DNA from: JACVRW01 sp963825345
GTDB taxonomy: Bacteria > Actinomycetota > Thermoleophilia > Solirubrobacterales > Thermoleophilaceae
Length of the DNA stretch: 64,000 nucleotides
Direction of reading: 5' to 3'
NCBI GenBank assembly: GCA_963825345.1
Contig: CAWGSQ010000006.1
Span: 186,001-250,000, forward strand
This document shows, in pieces, positions 8,983 to 17,620 of this stretch (position 1 is its first letter; every line of letters starts with the position of its first letter). The notes under the pieces are model-generated. The model did no database searches and had not been told where the DNA came from. It saw only the letters and a list, made by a program, of their open reading frames with translations. The position numbers and the translations under genes are program-made.

Positions 8983-9944
8983 GACGTGCGGTCATGCCCG
9001 TTGCCGTTGCTCTGGTACTCGTGCTCGCGGACTCAGCCATCGCGGACGAGTACAACATGCGCGTGAACGAGATCGACCCGTCCGAGGGCGTGGTCGAGCT
9101 TCTCGACGTCTCGCGCGCCGACGACGGCGACGGCGGCCACGACCCCAACGGCGGCGTCGGGACATACGGCGAGGCCTACACCGTCCGGAGCTACGACGGC
9201 GCCGGGAACGACTTCGCCGCGCAGAACTACACCCGCCCGCTGCCCTTCGAGGGACGGGCCCCGTTCGTCCTGTCGCTTCCGCTCCCCGCCGGGAGCGGCC
9301 AGGTCTGCTTCGAGCGACCGCGCAATCCGGAAAGCACGCTGCCGCTCGAGGAGTACCGGTTTCACTGCATGGGCTACGGCGAGGTCACGAAGCCCGCGCT
9401 TCGGCGACTGCAGCTCGGGCCAAGGCGCCTCCCCATGCCGGTCGCCCCGATGCCCTCGCCGGGAGACTCCGTGCAGCGCCAGCCGTGCGGCAAGGCAGCC
9501 GTGGCTCGATCCACCCGTGGAGCCGAGAACGTCGAGGTTCCCGCCGCGTGCGCCGGTGAACCGATCGCCTGCGACGACCCGCGCAACTGGGACGTTGTGA
9601 CCCCCCGTCTTGTGGTGAAGCTACCGAGGGTCCACGACGTCGATCGCCCGCTCGTCATGAGGGTCACGATGAACGAACGTGGTGACTTCACGTTCCGCGG
9701 CAGCTTCAGCGTCGGGCAGCCGGGCCCCGGCCGAAGCTTCGTATTCGGGCCGATCCGGCGGAACCTGCGGGCGAACGTCACCGTCCGCATCCGGATCCCG
9801 GTCAGCCCGAGGATGAAGCGGAAGATCAAGCGCGCGGCGCGCCGCGGAATTGAGACGCGCGGCGGCTACGTGGGCATCGGTCGCGACAACGCCTGCTTCC
9901 CGAACCGCTTCCACTCGAGACGCAGCTTCACCCTGGTGCCCTAG
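8979..9944 (+). CDS. Exported protein of unknown function, last gene of the export operon
   Basis: 321 residues from GTG 8979, overlapping the previous stop (GTGA). A Sec signal peptide is clear (MPVAVALVLVLADSAIA-DEYN). The mature part starts with RVNEIDPSEGVVELLDVS, a pattern seen at the start of lamin-tail-like domains, and has six cysteines. The end is basic (RMKRKIKRAARRG). The VHDVDRPLVMRVTM region resembles the basic C-terminal strands of the other exported proteins of this operon. I do not recognise a family. Its stop codon TAG shares bases with the stop of the convergent gene (CTAG 9941-9944). Confidence 0.75.
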   Translation: MRRAVMPVAVALVLVLADSAIADEYNMRVNEIDPSEGVVELLDVSRADDGDGGHDPNGGVGTYGEAYTVRSYDGAGNDFAAQNYTRPLPFEGRAPFVLSLPLPAGSGQVCFERPRNPESTLPLEEYRFHCMGYGEVTKPALRRLQLGPRRLPMPVAPMPSPGDSVQRQPCGKAAVARSTRGAENVEVPAACAGEPIACDDPRNWDVVTPRLVVKLPRVHDVDRPLVMRVTMNERGDFTFRGSFSVGQPGPGRSFVFGPIRRNLRANVTVRIRIPVSPRMKRKIKRAARRGIETRGGYVGIGRDNACFPNRFHSRRSFTLVP

Positions 9945-10315
9945 GCATCCAGCGCCGCCCGCAGTGCATCCAGGTCGGGCGCCCCGAAGACCACGCGATT
10001 CTGCGTGGCGACGTAGACGAGATCGAGGTCGACGCCAGCCCGAGCGATCTTGCGGGTCAGATCCGCCAGCACGCCAGGTCGGTCCTCGACATCGACGACG
10101 ACGACCTCGCGCTCGCCGGTCACTGCAAGATGGGAGATCCCCAGCGAATGCTTCGCGGCCTCGGCGTGCGGGACGAGGATGTGGAGCTCGGCCCGCTCGC
10201 CCGGCCCGACGCACGTGGCGGCTGCGATATTCACGCCCGCATCGCTGATCGCAGCCGCGACCTGCGCCAGCGCCCCTGGTGTGTTCTTGATCTCGATGAC
10301 CAGGTCAACCGGCAT
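9941..10315 (-). CDS. Tandem ACT-domain protein
   Basis: 124 residues from ATG 10315. Two ACT-like halves are visible: VDLVIEIKNTPGALAQVAAAISDAGVNI (residues 3-30, the ligand-binding N-x-PGxLA turn) and VVVVDVEDRPGVLADLTRKIARAGVDL (about 73-99). ACT domains bind amino acids or similar small ligands and usually regulate enzymes; free-standing pairs are common in actinobacteria and their targets are mostly unknown. It is the last gene of a minus-strand operon MFS-glutaredoxin-ACT, overlapping the glutaredoxin gene by 11 bases. A cytoplasmic sensor role is inferred. Confidence 0.8.
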   Translation of the reverse strand: MPVDLVIEIKNTPGALAQVAAAISDAGVNIAAATCVGPGERAELHILVPHAEAAKHSLGISHLAVTGEREVVVVDVEDRPGVLADLTRKIARAGVDLDLVYVATQNRVVFGAPDLDALRAALDA

Positions 10316-10598
10316 GTGCTCGCCCCTGCTCGTCCACCCAAGAGAGGATGGCCTTGGAGTGGGTGATGACGGTCCCGTCGGGCAGCTTGAGTGCGGGCAG
10401 CTTCGTCGCCCCGGTGGCATTGCGCAGGTCGTCGCGCGAGCCCTTGCGCAGTAACGGGATCGGATGGCCGTGGGCAGCGATCACCTTCTCGTACTCGATC
10501 CCCGAAGCCCGGAGCGCCTCCTGCACGCGACGACAGGGGTGAACTCGCGGGCCGCCATCATCCCCATGGCAAACGAACAGCGTCGGGATCTCAGCCAC
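10305..10598 (-). CDS. Glutaredoxin / GST N-terminal domain protein
   Basis: 97 residues from GTG 10598, with a good ribosome site (TGGAGGACC) upstream. A thioredoxin fold is indicated by PTLFVCHGDDGGPRVHPCRRVQEAL, the Val/Leu strands, the cis-Pro segment TKLPALKLPDGTVITHSKAI, and a final helix. The usual CPYC is replaced by widely spaced cysteines (C10 and C22), the second followed by RRVQEAL as in glutaredoxin helix 1, so a monothiol activity or a GST-like binding role is more likely than a dithiol one. It overlaps both neighbours (8 bases with the MFS gene, 11 with the ACT gene), so the three are probably translated together. Confidence 0.75.
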   Translation of the reverse strand: MAEIPTLFVCHGDDGGPRVHPCRRVQEALRASGIEYEKVIAAHGHPIPLLRKGSRDDLRNATGATKLPALKLPDGTVITHSKAILSWVDEQGRAHAG

Positions 10599-11790
10599 TT
10601 GGTCCTCCAGTTCGTGGGCGCGGGGAGCGTAGCCCGCTTCGCGCCGACACCGCGATCACAAGCGCCAGCAGGACCACGAGGCCCAGCGCGGCACGGAGGC
10701 TCGTCGCCTCCGCCAGCCAGCCGATCATGATCGGGCCCGCCACCGAGCCCACGTACCCGAGGGTTGCCACTCGGCCCACCAGGCGGCCGGTGGCGCGGGG
10801 GTCGAGGTCACCCGCCGCGCTGAAGGCGATCGGGACCACCGGTGCGAGGCCCAGGCCGAGCAGAGCGAATCCCGCAATGGCGGCCGCCGGCTCGTGCACC
10901 AGCAGGCCGAGCCCGAGGCCGGTGGCCGCTATCAGCGAGCCGCCCCGCACGAGCACGACGTTCCCGAGCCGAGCCCGAAGCGGGTCCGCCGCGAAGCGTG
11001 CGATCGCCATCGTGACCGCGAACGCGGCGAAGGCCAGCGCTCCGAGCGCCTCGGACGAGCCGAGCTCCTGGGTCATGTAGACGGCGCTCCAGTCCGAGGC
11101 CGCGCCCTCCCCCACGAACGAGCAGAACGCGATCACGCCGAGCACGACGAGGGCCAGCGTCCAGCGCACCATCACGTGCTCCTCCTCCGGCTCGCCCGCC
11201 TCCGGGCGCCGCGCCGCGAGCAACCCGCGCAGGAACACGAGCGAGGCCAGCGCCAGCACCGCCGCCACGACCGCGAAGTGCTCGAGGGGGTCAGCGTCGA
11301 TCGCCGCCGCCAGCGCGGCCACGCCCGCGCCGATGCCGAGCCCGACGCTCCAGAGCCCGTGCAGCCCGGACAGGATCGGGCGGCCGATGTGCCGCTCGAC
11401 CTCGATCCCCTGCGCGTTCATCGCAACGTCGAGCGCACCGCTCGCCAGTCCCAGAACGAACAGGGACAGGAGCAACGCGACGAGACTGTCCGCCAGCCCG
11501 GGCAGGACGAGCGTGGCCGCAAGAAGCGGAAAGCCGACCCGCATCACCGGCCGGCTTCCAAAGCGGTCCACCGGTGCGCCGGCCACTCGCGTCCCGATCA
11601 GGAGGCCGATGGCGAGACCGACGAGCGCCGTGCCCAGCTCCCCGTCCGACAGCCCGAGCGACTCCTTGATCGCCGGCAGCCGCGGGGCCCATGTCCCCGA
11701 GACCGTCGAGTGGATCAGGAATGCCGCTGAGACGGCGACTCGAGCAGCGCCGCCGGACGCTCTCACCGAGCTCTCATTCGAGGCGTTCAC
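10591..11790 (-). CDS. MFS transporter, 12-helix
   Basis: 399 residues from GTG 11790. Twelve hydrophobic segments can be followed, with the MFS loop 2-3 signature around RVAGAPVDRFGSRPVMRVG (about residues 68-86) and a central hydrophilic loop LRGLLAARRPEAGEPEEEH. The family resembles the YbjJ-like transporters of unknown substrate. It is the first gene of the operon with glutaredoxin and ACT-domain genes. The next gene upstream (11800) diverges only nine bases away, so the promoters must overlap the coding sequences or the true starts lie a little inside. Confidence 0.85.
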   Translation of the reverse strand: MNASNESSVRASGGAARVAVSAAFLIHSTVSGTWAPRLPAIKESLGLSDGELGTALVGLAIGLLIGTRVAGAPVDRFGSRPVMRVGFPLLAATLVLPGLADSLVALLLSLFVLGLASGALDVAMNAQGIEVERHIGRPILSGLHGLWSVGLGIGAGVAALAAAIDADPLEHFAVVAAVLALASLVFLRGLLAARRPEAGEPEEEHVMVRWTLALVVLGVIAFCSFVGEGAASDWSAVYMTQELGSSEALGALAFAAFAVTMAIARFAADPLRARLGNVVLVRGGSLIAATGLGLGLLVHEPAAAIAGFALLGLGLAPVVPIAFSAAGDLDPRATGRLVGRVATLGYVGSVAGPIMIGWLAEATSLRAALGLVVLLALVIAVSARSGLRSPRPRTGGPSG

Positions 11791-11799
11791 GATGAGTCC

Positions 11800-12456
11800 A
11801 TGAACCTAGCCGCCGTGGCCCTGCTCACCCTCAGCGCCGTCCCGGGATTCAGCCAGCCCACCACGATCGACAACCTCTACCTACCGCTGAGCAAGCACCG
11901 GACCTGTGAGCTCCGGGGTCGCCAGGACGACGGCACGCGCGAGCGCAACACGCTCACGCGCCTGAACCGCACCCGCGCGTTCACGGTCGGAGGCCAGCGT
12001 GTCGAGACCGTGATCATCCGCGACCGCGCCTACGAGGACGGCCGCCTCGTGGAGGACACCTTGGACTACTTCGCGCAGGCCGACGACGGCACGGTCCACT
12101 ACTTCGGCGAGCACGTGGACAACATCCGCCGCGGCCGCGTGGTGGACCATCACGGCAGCTGGCTGTACGGCCGCGACACGGATGTGCTGGGCGTGATCAT
12201 GCCCGCGAATCCGCAGGTGGGAGACCAGTGGCGCAGTGAGGACGTGCCTCGGATCACGATCGAGTCCGACCGTCTCGAGGAAACGGGGTTGCGCGCCAGG
12301 GCAGGCGGCAGACTCCACACGGGGGTGATCCGCGTGTCCGAGTTCACGCAGCCGGAGGGCGAGGTCGAGTACAAGCTGTACGCGCCGGGCGTGGGCGTGA
12401 TCACCGAGTACGCGCCCGACGGGCGCGCGGTGCTGCACCATTGCGGCCGGCGCTAG
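11800..12456 (+). CDS. Exported protein of unknown function
   Basis: 218 residues from ATG 11800. A short signal peptide (MNLAAVALLTLSAVPGFSQ) is followed by a beta-rich globular domain: TIDNLYLPLSKHRTCELRG, a KELR-like acidic strand series, VETVIIRDRAYEDGRLVEDTLDY, QADDGTVHYFGEHVD and EGEVEYKLYAPGVGVITEY. The alternation of strands with turns resembles lipoprotein-like beta-barrel or convex sheet folds, but I do not recognise a family. Two cysteines (near the N-terminus and in the last five residues) could form a disulfide. The stop TAG shares the CTAG at 12453-12456 with the convergent glucoamylase gene. Confidence 0.7.
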   Translation: MNLAAVALLTLSAVPGFSQPTTIDNLYLPLSKHRTCELRGRQDDGTRERNTLTRLNRTRAFTVGGQRVETVIIRDRAYEDGRLVEDTLDYFAQADDGTVHYFGEHVDNIRRGRVVDHHGSWLYGRDTDVLGVIMPANPQVGDQWRSEDVPRITIESDRLEETGLRARAGGRLHTGVIRVSEFTQPEGEVEYKLYAPGVGVITEYAPDGRAVLHHCGRR

Positions 12457-14630
12457 CCCCCGGCGTAGCGCGCCGCGACGATGCTCGGCCGCTCCACCGG
12501 GCGGCCGGCGTCGATCGACCAGGCGAGACGCACGAACTGCGCGTGCGACCACGCCAGCGGCGTGGCCGAGAAGGTGCCCTCGCCCACCGGGAAGCCCGGC
12601 TGGCCGGCCGGTGGGAAGTCCGGCGCCCACACCTGCTCGGGGAGCATGTGGCCGTCGTTTGCCGCCACGCCCATGTGTGCGAGACGCGTGCGCGCGCCGG
12701 CGGTGTCGCCCGCCAGCAGCTCGTACTCGCCGCGCTCCCCGGCGAAGATCGGCCAGTTGCGCCCAATCGTCACGTTGTTGGCCCAGACCTCGGTGGGGTT
12801 CGCCGGGAAGCCGATGTCCCACTCGCTGCCGTCCTTCTTCTCGCCGTAGCCGTCGAAGTTGAAGCGGTGCCAGAAGAAGCGTCCACTTGGGTCGCCCGAC
12901 GCGAGCTGCTGGTCAACCACCTGCAGCGTGTTGAGGATCGCCGGGTCGTTGAAGCGCTTGACCCCGAGCCGCACCAACTCGAGATAGCTCGGATCGACGA
13001 CCTTGCGCTGGTCGACCGTCGGCCCGCTGTCGCCGATGTTGTACGTGGTGCCCGCGTTGGGGTTTCCGTCCTTCGTCAGGCGCAGGTAGTACGGCAGGGG
13101 CGAGTATGGACCGTTGGTCGTGACGGTCCAGCTCTCCACGCGCTGCTGCCAGTCGTCGGCCGTCTGCTCATAGCGCGCGGCCGATGCCGCATCGCCGTTC
13201 TTGCGAGCGATGTCCGCCGCGCACACCAATCCGGCGATCTCGGACGCGATCGTGCCGGGCGAGTACCCGCTCTGGTTCTCCCAGCGCTCCTGCGGCGAGA
13301 AGGGCGCGTCCGGGAAGTTCACGATGAAGTCCGCGGCCTTCTTGATGTGGTCGCGATACAGGCCGCCGTCGGTGCGGCCGAGCTGCCACGCAAGGACGAT
13401 CGGAAGGGCAACCTCGTCGAGCTGCAGGTTGGTCCAGTGCTCCTTCCCGTCGACGGTCGAGTTCTGCGGGAACGAGCCATCGGACTTCTGCTGCGTGAAG
13501 AACAGGTAGTCCACGGCGCGGTTGGCGCCGGCTGTGTCTCCGGCCGCCTTCAGCGCGGTGCCGATCTGGTACAGGTCGCGCGACCAGACGAGGTGATAGG
13601 GGGCCGAAGGGTTCTCGATCTTCGCCGGGTCTCCCCAGATCCAGGGCATCGTGGGCGACGCTACGTAGCCGCCGCGATACGTCTTGTCCTCGTGAGCGGC
13701 CAGCGTCATGACCGAGACGTTGTAGAGCGTGCGCTGGGCCGAGGCGCTTGTCGGGACACCCTTCAGGCCGGCGAGGTAGCGGTGCCAGCCCCTCTCGTAG
13801 GCGTCGCGGGTCGCGCCGAATCCCTGGGATAGGGAGGCGCGCGCGGCGGTCAGAGCCGGGGCGGTGTCGCTTCCAAATCCGAGCGCGAGCGTCAGGCGCG
13901 TGCGCTTGCCCACCCCGCTGAGCTTCGTGCGAGCCGTCTGCACGACGTTGCCGTTGGGCGCCGACCCATACCGCCCGTCCATCCGATAGTCGCTGCGCAG
14001 GTCCTCCCAGCCGTCGCTCGGCGTTCCGACATACCCGCTCGATGTCCGAGTGAACGAGGGCGAGGCGATCATCGCGCTCGACACCGGGCTGCCTGCGTCG
14101 CTCGCCAGCAGCGCCGTGCCGCTCGACCGGCCGCTGTCGTCCATGGGGTCGTTCCCGAGGCTGGGGTCGTACAGGGCGTACAGGGCCAGCTTCTTGCCGC
14201 TCAGCGACCTGAAGCGCACGTTCACGAGAAGCACGTTGCGCGCGGGGTCGGTGACATAGGTCTTGCTGACGCGAAAGCGCCCAGGCTGGACGTTCACCTG
14301 CCGATAGGTGAGGCTGCGCGAGTCGAGCAGCTCGATGCTGCGACGCGCGGCGTCGCTGTCCCGCTGCGCGAACGTCTTGCCATCTGACACCACGAAATCG
14401 AGCGTGCGGACGCTCGGTGTCTGCAGGTCGGGATAGAAGACCTCTGTCAGCCGGCCGTCGTCGAGTGTGTGCCAGACCTTGCTCGCCCTGCGCGTGGCCG
14501 TGCCGTATCCGTCCTTATCGGCCTCCGTCCATTCGGCCGTGGCGCCGGGGGCGCCAGGGGCCGTACGTGCCGCCCACGCTCCGGCCGGCACTGCGAGCAG
14601 GACGAGGAGCGCGATAATGGCGGCCTTCAT
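12453..14630 (-). CDS. Secreted GH15 glucoamylase / glucodextranase-type glucan hydrolase
   Basis: 725 residues from ATG 14630, which begins a clean Sec signal (MKAAIIALLVLLAVPAGAWA). A TTG 39 bases upstream is in frame but would bury the signal. The first 270 residues form the N-terminal beta-sandwich of bacterial glucoamylases. The (alpha/alpha)6 catalytic domain follows, with NPSAPYHLVWSRDLYQ, the acid-residue motif NLQLDEVALPIVLAW and the base-residue motif NWPIFAGERGEYELL. GH15 enzymes release glucose from chain ends of starch, glycogen or dextran, here outside the cell. It stands alone, convergent with the 11800 gene. Substrate choice between maltodextrin and dextran cannot be settled by eye. 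Confidence 0.9.
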   Translation of the reverse strand: MKAAIIALLVLLAVPAGAWAARTAPGAPGATAEWTEADKDGYGTATRRASKVWHTLDDGRLTEVFYPDLQTPSVRTLDFVVSDGKTFAQRDSDAARRSIELLDSRSLTYRQVNVQPGRFRVSKTYVTDPARNVLLVNVRFRSLSGKKLALYALYDPSLGNDPMDDSGRSSGTALLASDAGSPVSSAMIASPSFTRTSSGYVGTPSDGWEDLRSDYRMDGRYGSAPNGNVVQTARTKLSGVGKRTRLTLALGFGSDTAPALTAARASLSQGFGATRDAYERGWHRYLAGLKGVPTSASAQRTLYNVSVMTLAAHEDKTYRGGYVASPTMPWIWGDPAKIENPSAPYHLVWSRDLYQIGTALKAAGDTAGANRAVDYLFFTQQKSDGSFPQNSTVDGKEHWTNLQLDEVALPIVLAWQLGRTDGGLYRDHIKKAADFIVNFPDAPFSPQERWENQSGYSPGTIASEIAGLVCAADIARKNGDAASAARYEQTADDWQQRVESWTVTTNGPYSPLPYYLRLTKDGNPNAGTTYNIGDSGPTVDQRKVVDPSYLELVRLGVKRFNDPAILNTLQVVDQQLASGDPSGRFFWHRFNFDGYGEKKDGSEWDIGFPANPTEVWANNVTIGRNWPIFAGERGEYELLAGDTAGARTRLAHMGVAANDGHMLPEQVWAPDFPPAGQPGFPVGEGTFSATPLAWSHAQFVRLAWSIDAGRPVERPSIVAARYAGG

Positions 14631-14710
14631 GGGTGGTGCGGTACCCGGGGCGCGCGCGACCAAAAACAACTCATGGAACTCTCATCCGGCGCCTGCCATG
14701 GTGGTCTCAG

Positions 14711-15394
14711 ATGCGCCTCCTGGTCGTCGAGGATGACGTGAAGATGGCGGCGCTCGTGCGCCGCGGCCTCAGCGAGGAGGGCGCCGCGGTGGACGTGGCG
14801 CGCAACGGCGAGGACGCACTCTGGATGGCGGCAGCCGCGCCGTACGACGCGCTGGTGCTCGACGTGATGCTCCCGGGCATCGACGGCTTCGAGACCTGCC
14901 GCCGGCTGCGCGACGACGGCGTCTGGACCCCCGTTCTCTTGCTGACCGCGCGCGACTCGGTGGAGGACCGCGTGGCCGGCCTCGACGGCGGCGCCGACGA
15001 CTACCTCACGAAGCCGTTCTCGTTCGCCGAGCTGTCCGCGCGCCTGCGCGCGCTCGTGCGCCGCGGCCAGAAGGAGCGGCCCGCGGTGCTCGAGGTGGGC
15101 GCGCTGCGACTCGACCCGGCCACGCGTCAGGCATGGCGCGGCGAGGAGCGGGTGGACCTGTCCACGAAGGAGTTCGCGCTGCTCGAGGCGTTCATGCGCC
15201 GGCCGGGAGAGGTGCTCAGCCGCCTCGAGCTGCTCGAGCACGCGTGGGACTTCGGCTACGAGAACCGCTCCAACGTGATCGATGTGTACGTGCGCTACCT
15301 CCGCGAGAAGGTCGACCGTCCGTTCGGCCTCGCGAGCATCGAGACGGTGCGGGGCGCCGGCTACCGGCTGCGCGAGGATGGGGGCGCGGCGTGA
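14711..15394 (+). CDS. OmpR-family response regulator
   Basis: 227 residues from ATG 14711. Receiver domain with acidic pair E7-D8-D9, phosphoacceptor D51 in VLDVMLPG, and the conserved Lys in DDYLTKPFSFAEL. The C-terminal winged helix carries LSTKEFALLEAFMRRPGEVLSR and the recognition helix NVIDVYVRYLREKV, ending in VRGAGYRLRE. It should bind DNA on phosphorylation by the histidine kinase encoded next, with which it overlaps by GTGA (15391). Together with the PepSY gene after the kinase this is a common actinobacterial envelope-sensing arrangement. Confidence 0.95.
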   Translation: MRLLVVEDDVKMAALVRRGLSEEGAAVDVARNGEDALWMAAAAPYDALVLDVMLPGIDGFETCRRLRDDGVWTPVLLLTARDSVEDRVAGLDGGADDYLTKPFSFAELSARLRALVRRGQKERPAVLEVGALRLDPATRQAWRGEERVDLSTKEFALLEAFMRRPGEVLSRLELLEHAWDFGYENRSNVIDVYVRYLREKVDRPFGLASIETVRGAGYRLREDGGAA

Positions 15395-16770
15395 GACGCC
15401 TCCCCGTGCGCATTCGGCTGACCCTCGCCTTCACGGCCGTGATGGCCGTGGTGCTGATCGCGGTGGGCCTGTTCGTCTATTCGCGAGTGGGCTCGGACCT
15501 CGACGCCGCGCTCGACAACTCGCTGCGCTCGCGCGCGGACGATCTCGCCGCCCTCGCGAGCGACGGGCGGCTCGGCTCGACGGACGAGGACCGCCTCGTG
15601 GCCAGCGACGAAAGCCTCGCGCAGGTGATCGGCCCCGGTGGCAGGGTCCTCCACTCGAGCGCGGGGCTGGGTAGGCAGCCGGTGGTGCGTGGCGACGAGC
15701 TCGCGCGCGCCACGCGCAGCCCGGTGTTCGTGAACCGGGACTCAGTGGGCGGGTTCGACGAGCGCGTGCGACTGCTCGCGCGGCCGACGGATGCGGGCGT
15801 GATCGTGGTGGGCGCCACCCGCGAGGACCGCGACGAGGCGCTCTCGTCGCTTGGGACGGTCCTGCTCACAGGCGGGCCGATCGCGCTGCTGCTGGCCGGG
15901 CTCGCCGGCTACTGGCTCGCCTCGGCCGCGCTGCGGCCGGTGAGCGCCATGCGCAGCGAGGCCGCCGAGATCTCGCGCCTCGGCAGCGGCCGCCGCCTGC
16001 CCGTGCCGCCCGCGGGCGACGAGCTCGCGCAGCTCGGCGAGACGCTCAACGAGATGCTCGACCGGCTGGAGAAGTCAGCCGAGCGCGAGCGCGGCTTCGT
16101 GGCGAGCGCAAGCCACGAGCTGCGCACTCCGCTGGCGCTCCTGAAGGCGGAGCTGGAGCTGGCGCTTCGCGAGGGCCGCACGGCCGAGGAGCTGCGCAAC
16201 GCGGTGGCGTCCGCCGCCGGCGAGAGCGACCGGCTCGTGCAGCTCGCCGAGGACCTGCTCGTGCTCGCCCGCGCCGACGAGGGCAGGTTGCCCGTGCGCC
16301 CCGAGCGGCTCGATACCGCCGAGCTCCTCGAATCCACCGCCCGCCGCTTCAAGTCGCGGGCCGCCGAGGCCGGCCGGGAGCTGCGGGTGCTGCCGAGCGA
16401 CGGCCTGGCGCTCCACGCGGACCGACTGCGCGTCGAGCAGGCGCTCGGAAACCTGGTTGACAACGCGCTGCGCCACGGGGACGGCCCGGTCGAGATCGCC
16501 GCGGAGCTAGCGGAGGACGCCGTGCGCCTGCACGTGCGCGACCGCGGGCCCGGATTCGACCTCGCGCTGAACGGGCACGCCTTCGAGCGCTTCACGCGCG
16601 GCGACCGCGCGCGCTCGAGAGGCGGCACCGGCCTCGGGCTGGCGATCGTCGAGGCCATAGCCCGCTCGCATGGCGGACGCACCGCCGCGGGCGGCCGCGG
16701 CGACGGCGGCGGAGCCGATGTGTGGATCGAGCTGCCGCGCTCTCATGCTGATCTCATCGCCGCCGGGTAG
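15391..16770 (+). CDS. Sensor histidine kinase
   Basis: 459 residues from GTG 15391 overlapping the regulator stop. Transmembrane helix 1 (about 10-30), an extracytoplasmic sensor of about 120 residues, transmembrane helix 2 (about 150-170), a HAMP linker (LRPVSAMRSEAAEIS), and the H-box SASHELRTPLALLK with the phospho-His near residue 241. Then N-box NLVDNALRHG, G1 VRDRGPGFD, and G2 RGGTGLGLAI. It partners the response regulator upstream. The sensor domain has no recognised ligand signature; the small PepSY protein downstream might be its periplasmic modulator. Confidence 0.95.
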   Translation: MRRLPVRIRLTLAFTAVMAVVLIAVGLFVYSRVGSDLDAALDNSLRSRADDLAALASDGRLGSTDEDRLVASDESLAQVIGPGGRVLHSSAGLGRQPVVRGDELARATRSPVFVNRDSVGGFDERVRLLARPTDAGVIVVGATREDRDEALSSLGTVLLTGGPIALLLAGLAGYWLASAALRPVSAMRSEAAEISRLGSGRRLPVPPAGDELAQLGETLNEMLDRLEKSAERERGFVASASHELRTPLALLKAELELALREGRTAEELRNAVASAAGESDRLVQLAEDLLVLARADEGRLPVRPERLDTAELLESTARRFKSRAAEAGRELRVLPSDGLALHADRLRVEQALGNLVDNALRHGDGPVEIAAELAEDAVRLHVRDRGPGFDLALNGHAFERFTRGDRARSRGGTGLGLAIVEAIARSHGGRTAAGGRGDGGGADVWIELPRSHADLIAAG

Positions 16771-16780
16771 ACATGGGCGC

Positions 16781-17095
16781 ATGAACCGAAAGCATTTGAT
16801 CATCGGAGGCCTGGTCGTCGCGATCAGTGCCGCAGGCGTGGGCGCGGCCGTGGCAGCCGGCGGCGGCGAGGACGCCAGGGAGCAGGTGAGCGGCCCGGGC
16901 GCCGACAAGGCGCGTTCGGCTGCGCTCGCCGCGCACCCCGGCACCGCGAACTCGGTCGAGCGCGACGGAGAGAACGGCGCCACCTGGGAGGTCGAGATCA
17001 CGGGCAAGGACGGCAAGACCGTCGACGTCCGGCTCGACGAGAACTACAAGGTCGTCGTCGTCGAGGGCGACGGCGAGGACTCGGGCGGCGAGTAG
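16781..17095 (+). CDS. PepSY-domain small exported protein
   Basis: 104 residues from ATG 16781, ten bases after the kinase stop. The N-terminal hydrophobic segment (LIIGGLVVAISAAGVGAAVAA) is a signal peptide or anchor. The mature part matches a PepSY module: KARSAALAAHPGTANSVERD, then GATWEVEITGKDGKTVDVRLDENYKVV. PepSY proteins are small periplasmic or cell-surface domains thought to inhibit or bind proteins, and are often encoded next to two-component systems. Regulation of or by the adjacent kinase is inferred from position. Confidence 0.85.
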   Translation: MNRKHLIIGGLVVAISAAGVGAAVAAGGGEDAREQVSGPGADKARSAALAAHPGTANSVERDGENGATWEVEITGKDGKTVDVRLDENYKVVVVEGDGEDSGGE

Positions 17096-17111
17096 CCCGC
17101 CGCCGGCCGCG

Positions 17112-17342
17112 CTACTTCGGCGAGCCGCTCGGCTCGCCGGACAGCGCGATCTCGCCGGTCACGACGATCTCACGCTCGAGGCCCTCGACGGTCACGACCG
17201 CACGGGCCTCGAGCGTCTCGGCGCCGCTGATCTTGCCGGCGTCGACCAGCTCGCGCACGCCCAACTCGATCTCGCGCTGGGAGGTAACCCCGAGCTTCTT
17301 CAGGAAGCGTCGCACCGAAAGATTGAAGGCCTCTTCGTCCAT
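17112..17342 (-). CDS. DUF6494-like small protein of the psp operon
   Basis: 76 residues from ATG 17342, which overlaps the pspAA stop as TGATG. The sequence MDEEAFNLSVRRFLKKLGV, TSQREIELGVRELVDAGK and a C-terminal strand VTVEGLEREIVVTGEIAL matches my memory of DUF6494 (small soluble proteins with a helical N-terminus). There is no signal or membrane segment. As the third gene of pspA-pspAA-this, it is a candidate additional component of the PspA membrane-stress system; direct evidence is lacking. Confidence 0.7.
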   Translation of the reverse strand: MDEEAFNLSVRRFLKKLGVTSQREIELGVRELVDAGKISGAETLEARAVVTVEGLEREIVVTGEIALSGEPSGSPK

Positions 17343-17620
17343 CAATCCGGGATCAGGCCGTCTCCGTTGAACTCGGCCTTGGCCTCCTCGAACGAGATGT
17401 CGCGCGGTGGCATGATCACCTGAGACTCGATCAGCTCGTCGTCGGGCAGGGCGTTGCCGTCGCTCGCCACGATCTCGAGCATCTGGCTCCACAGCTCCTT
17501 GAAGCCGGTCTCGTCACCCTGCTCCACAGCGGCGACCGCCCTGTTGTCGAGCTCGTTGAGGCGCTCCGCGTCCTCGTCGGGCAGCTTGAACTGCCCCTCT
17601 CCCGAGATGCGGACGATCAC
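17342..17620 (-). CDS. pspAA: PspA-associated protein PspAA
   Basis: 92 residues from GTG 17620, which overlaps the pspA stop (GTGA). It opens MIVRISGEGQFKLPDEDAERL, followed by NELDNRAVAAVEQGDETGF and the acidic tail LPPDDELIESQ-type segment with VIMPPRDISFEEAK. These are the hallmarks of PspAA, a small soluble protein found beside PspA in actinobacteria and some other phyla and thought to modulate it. The operon order pspA-pspAA-DUF6494 is tight and translationally coupled. Confidence 0.88.
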   Translation of the reverse strand: MIVRISGEGQFKLPDEDAERLNELDNRAVAAVEQGDETGFKELWSQMLEIVASDGNALPDDELIESQVIMPPRDISFEEAKAEFNGDGLIPD

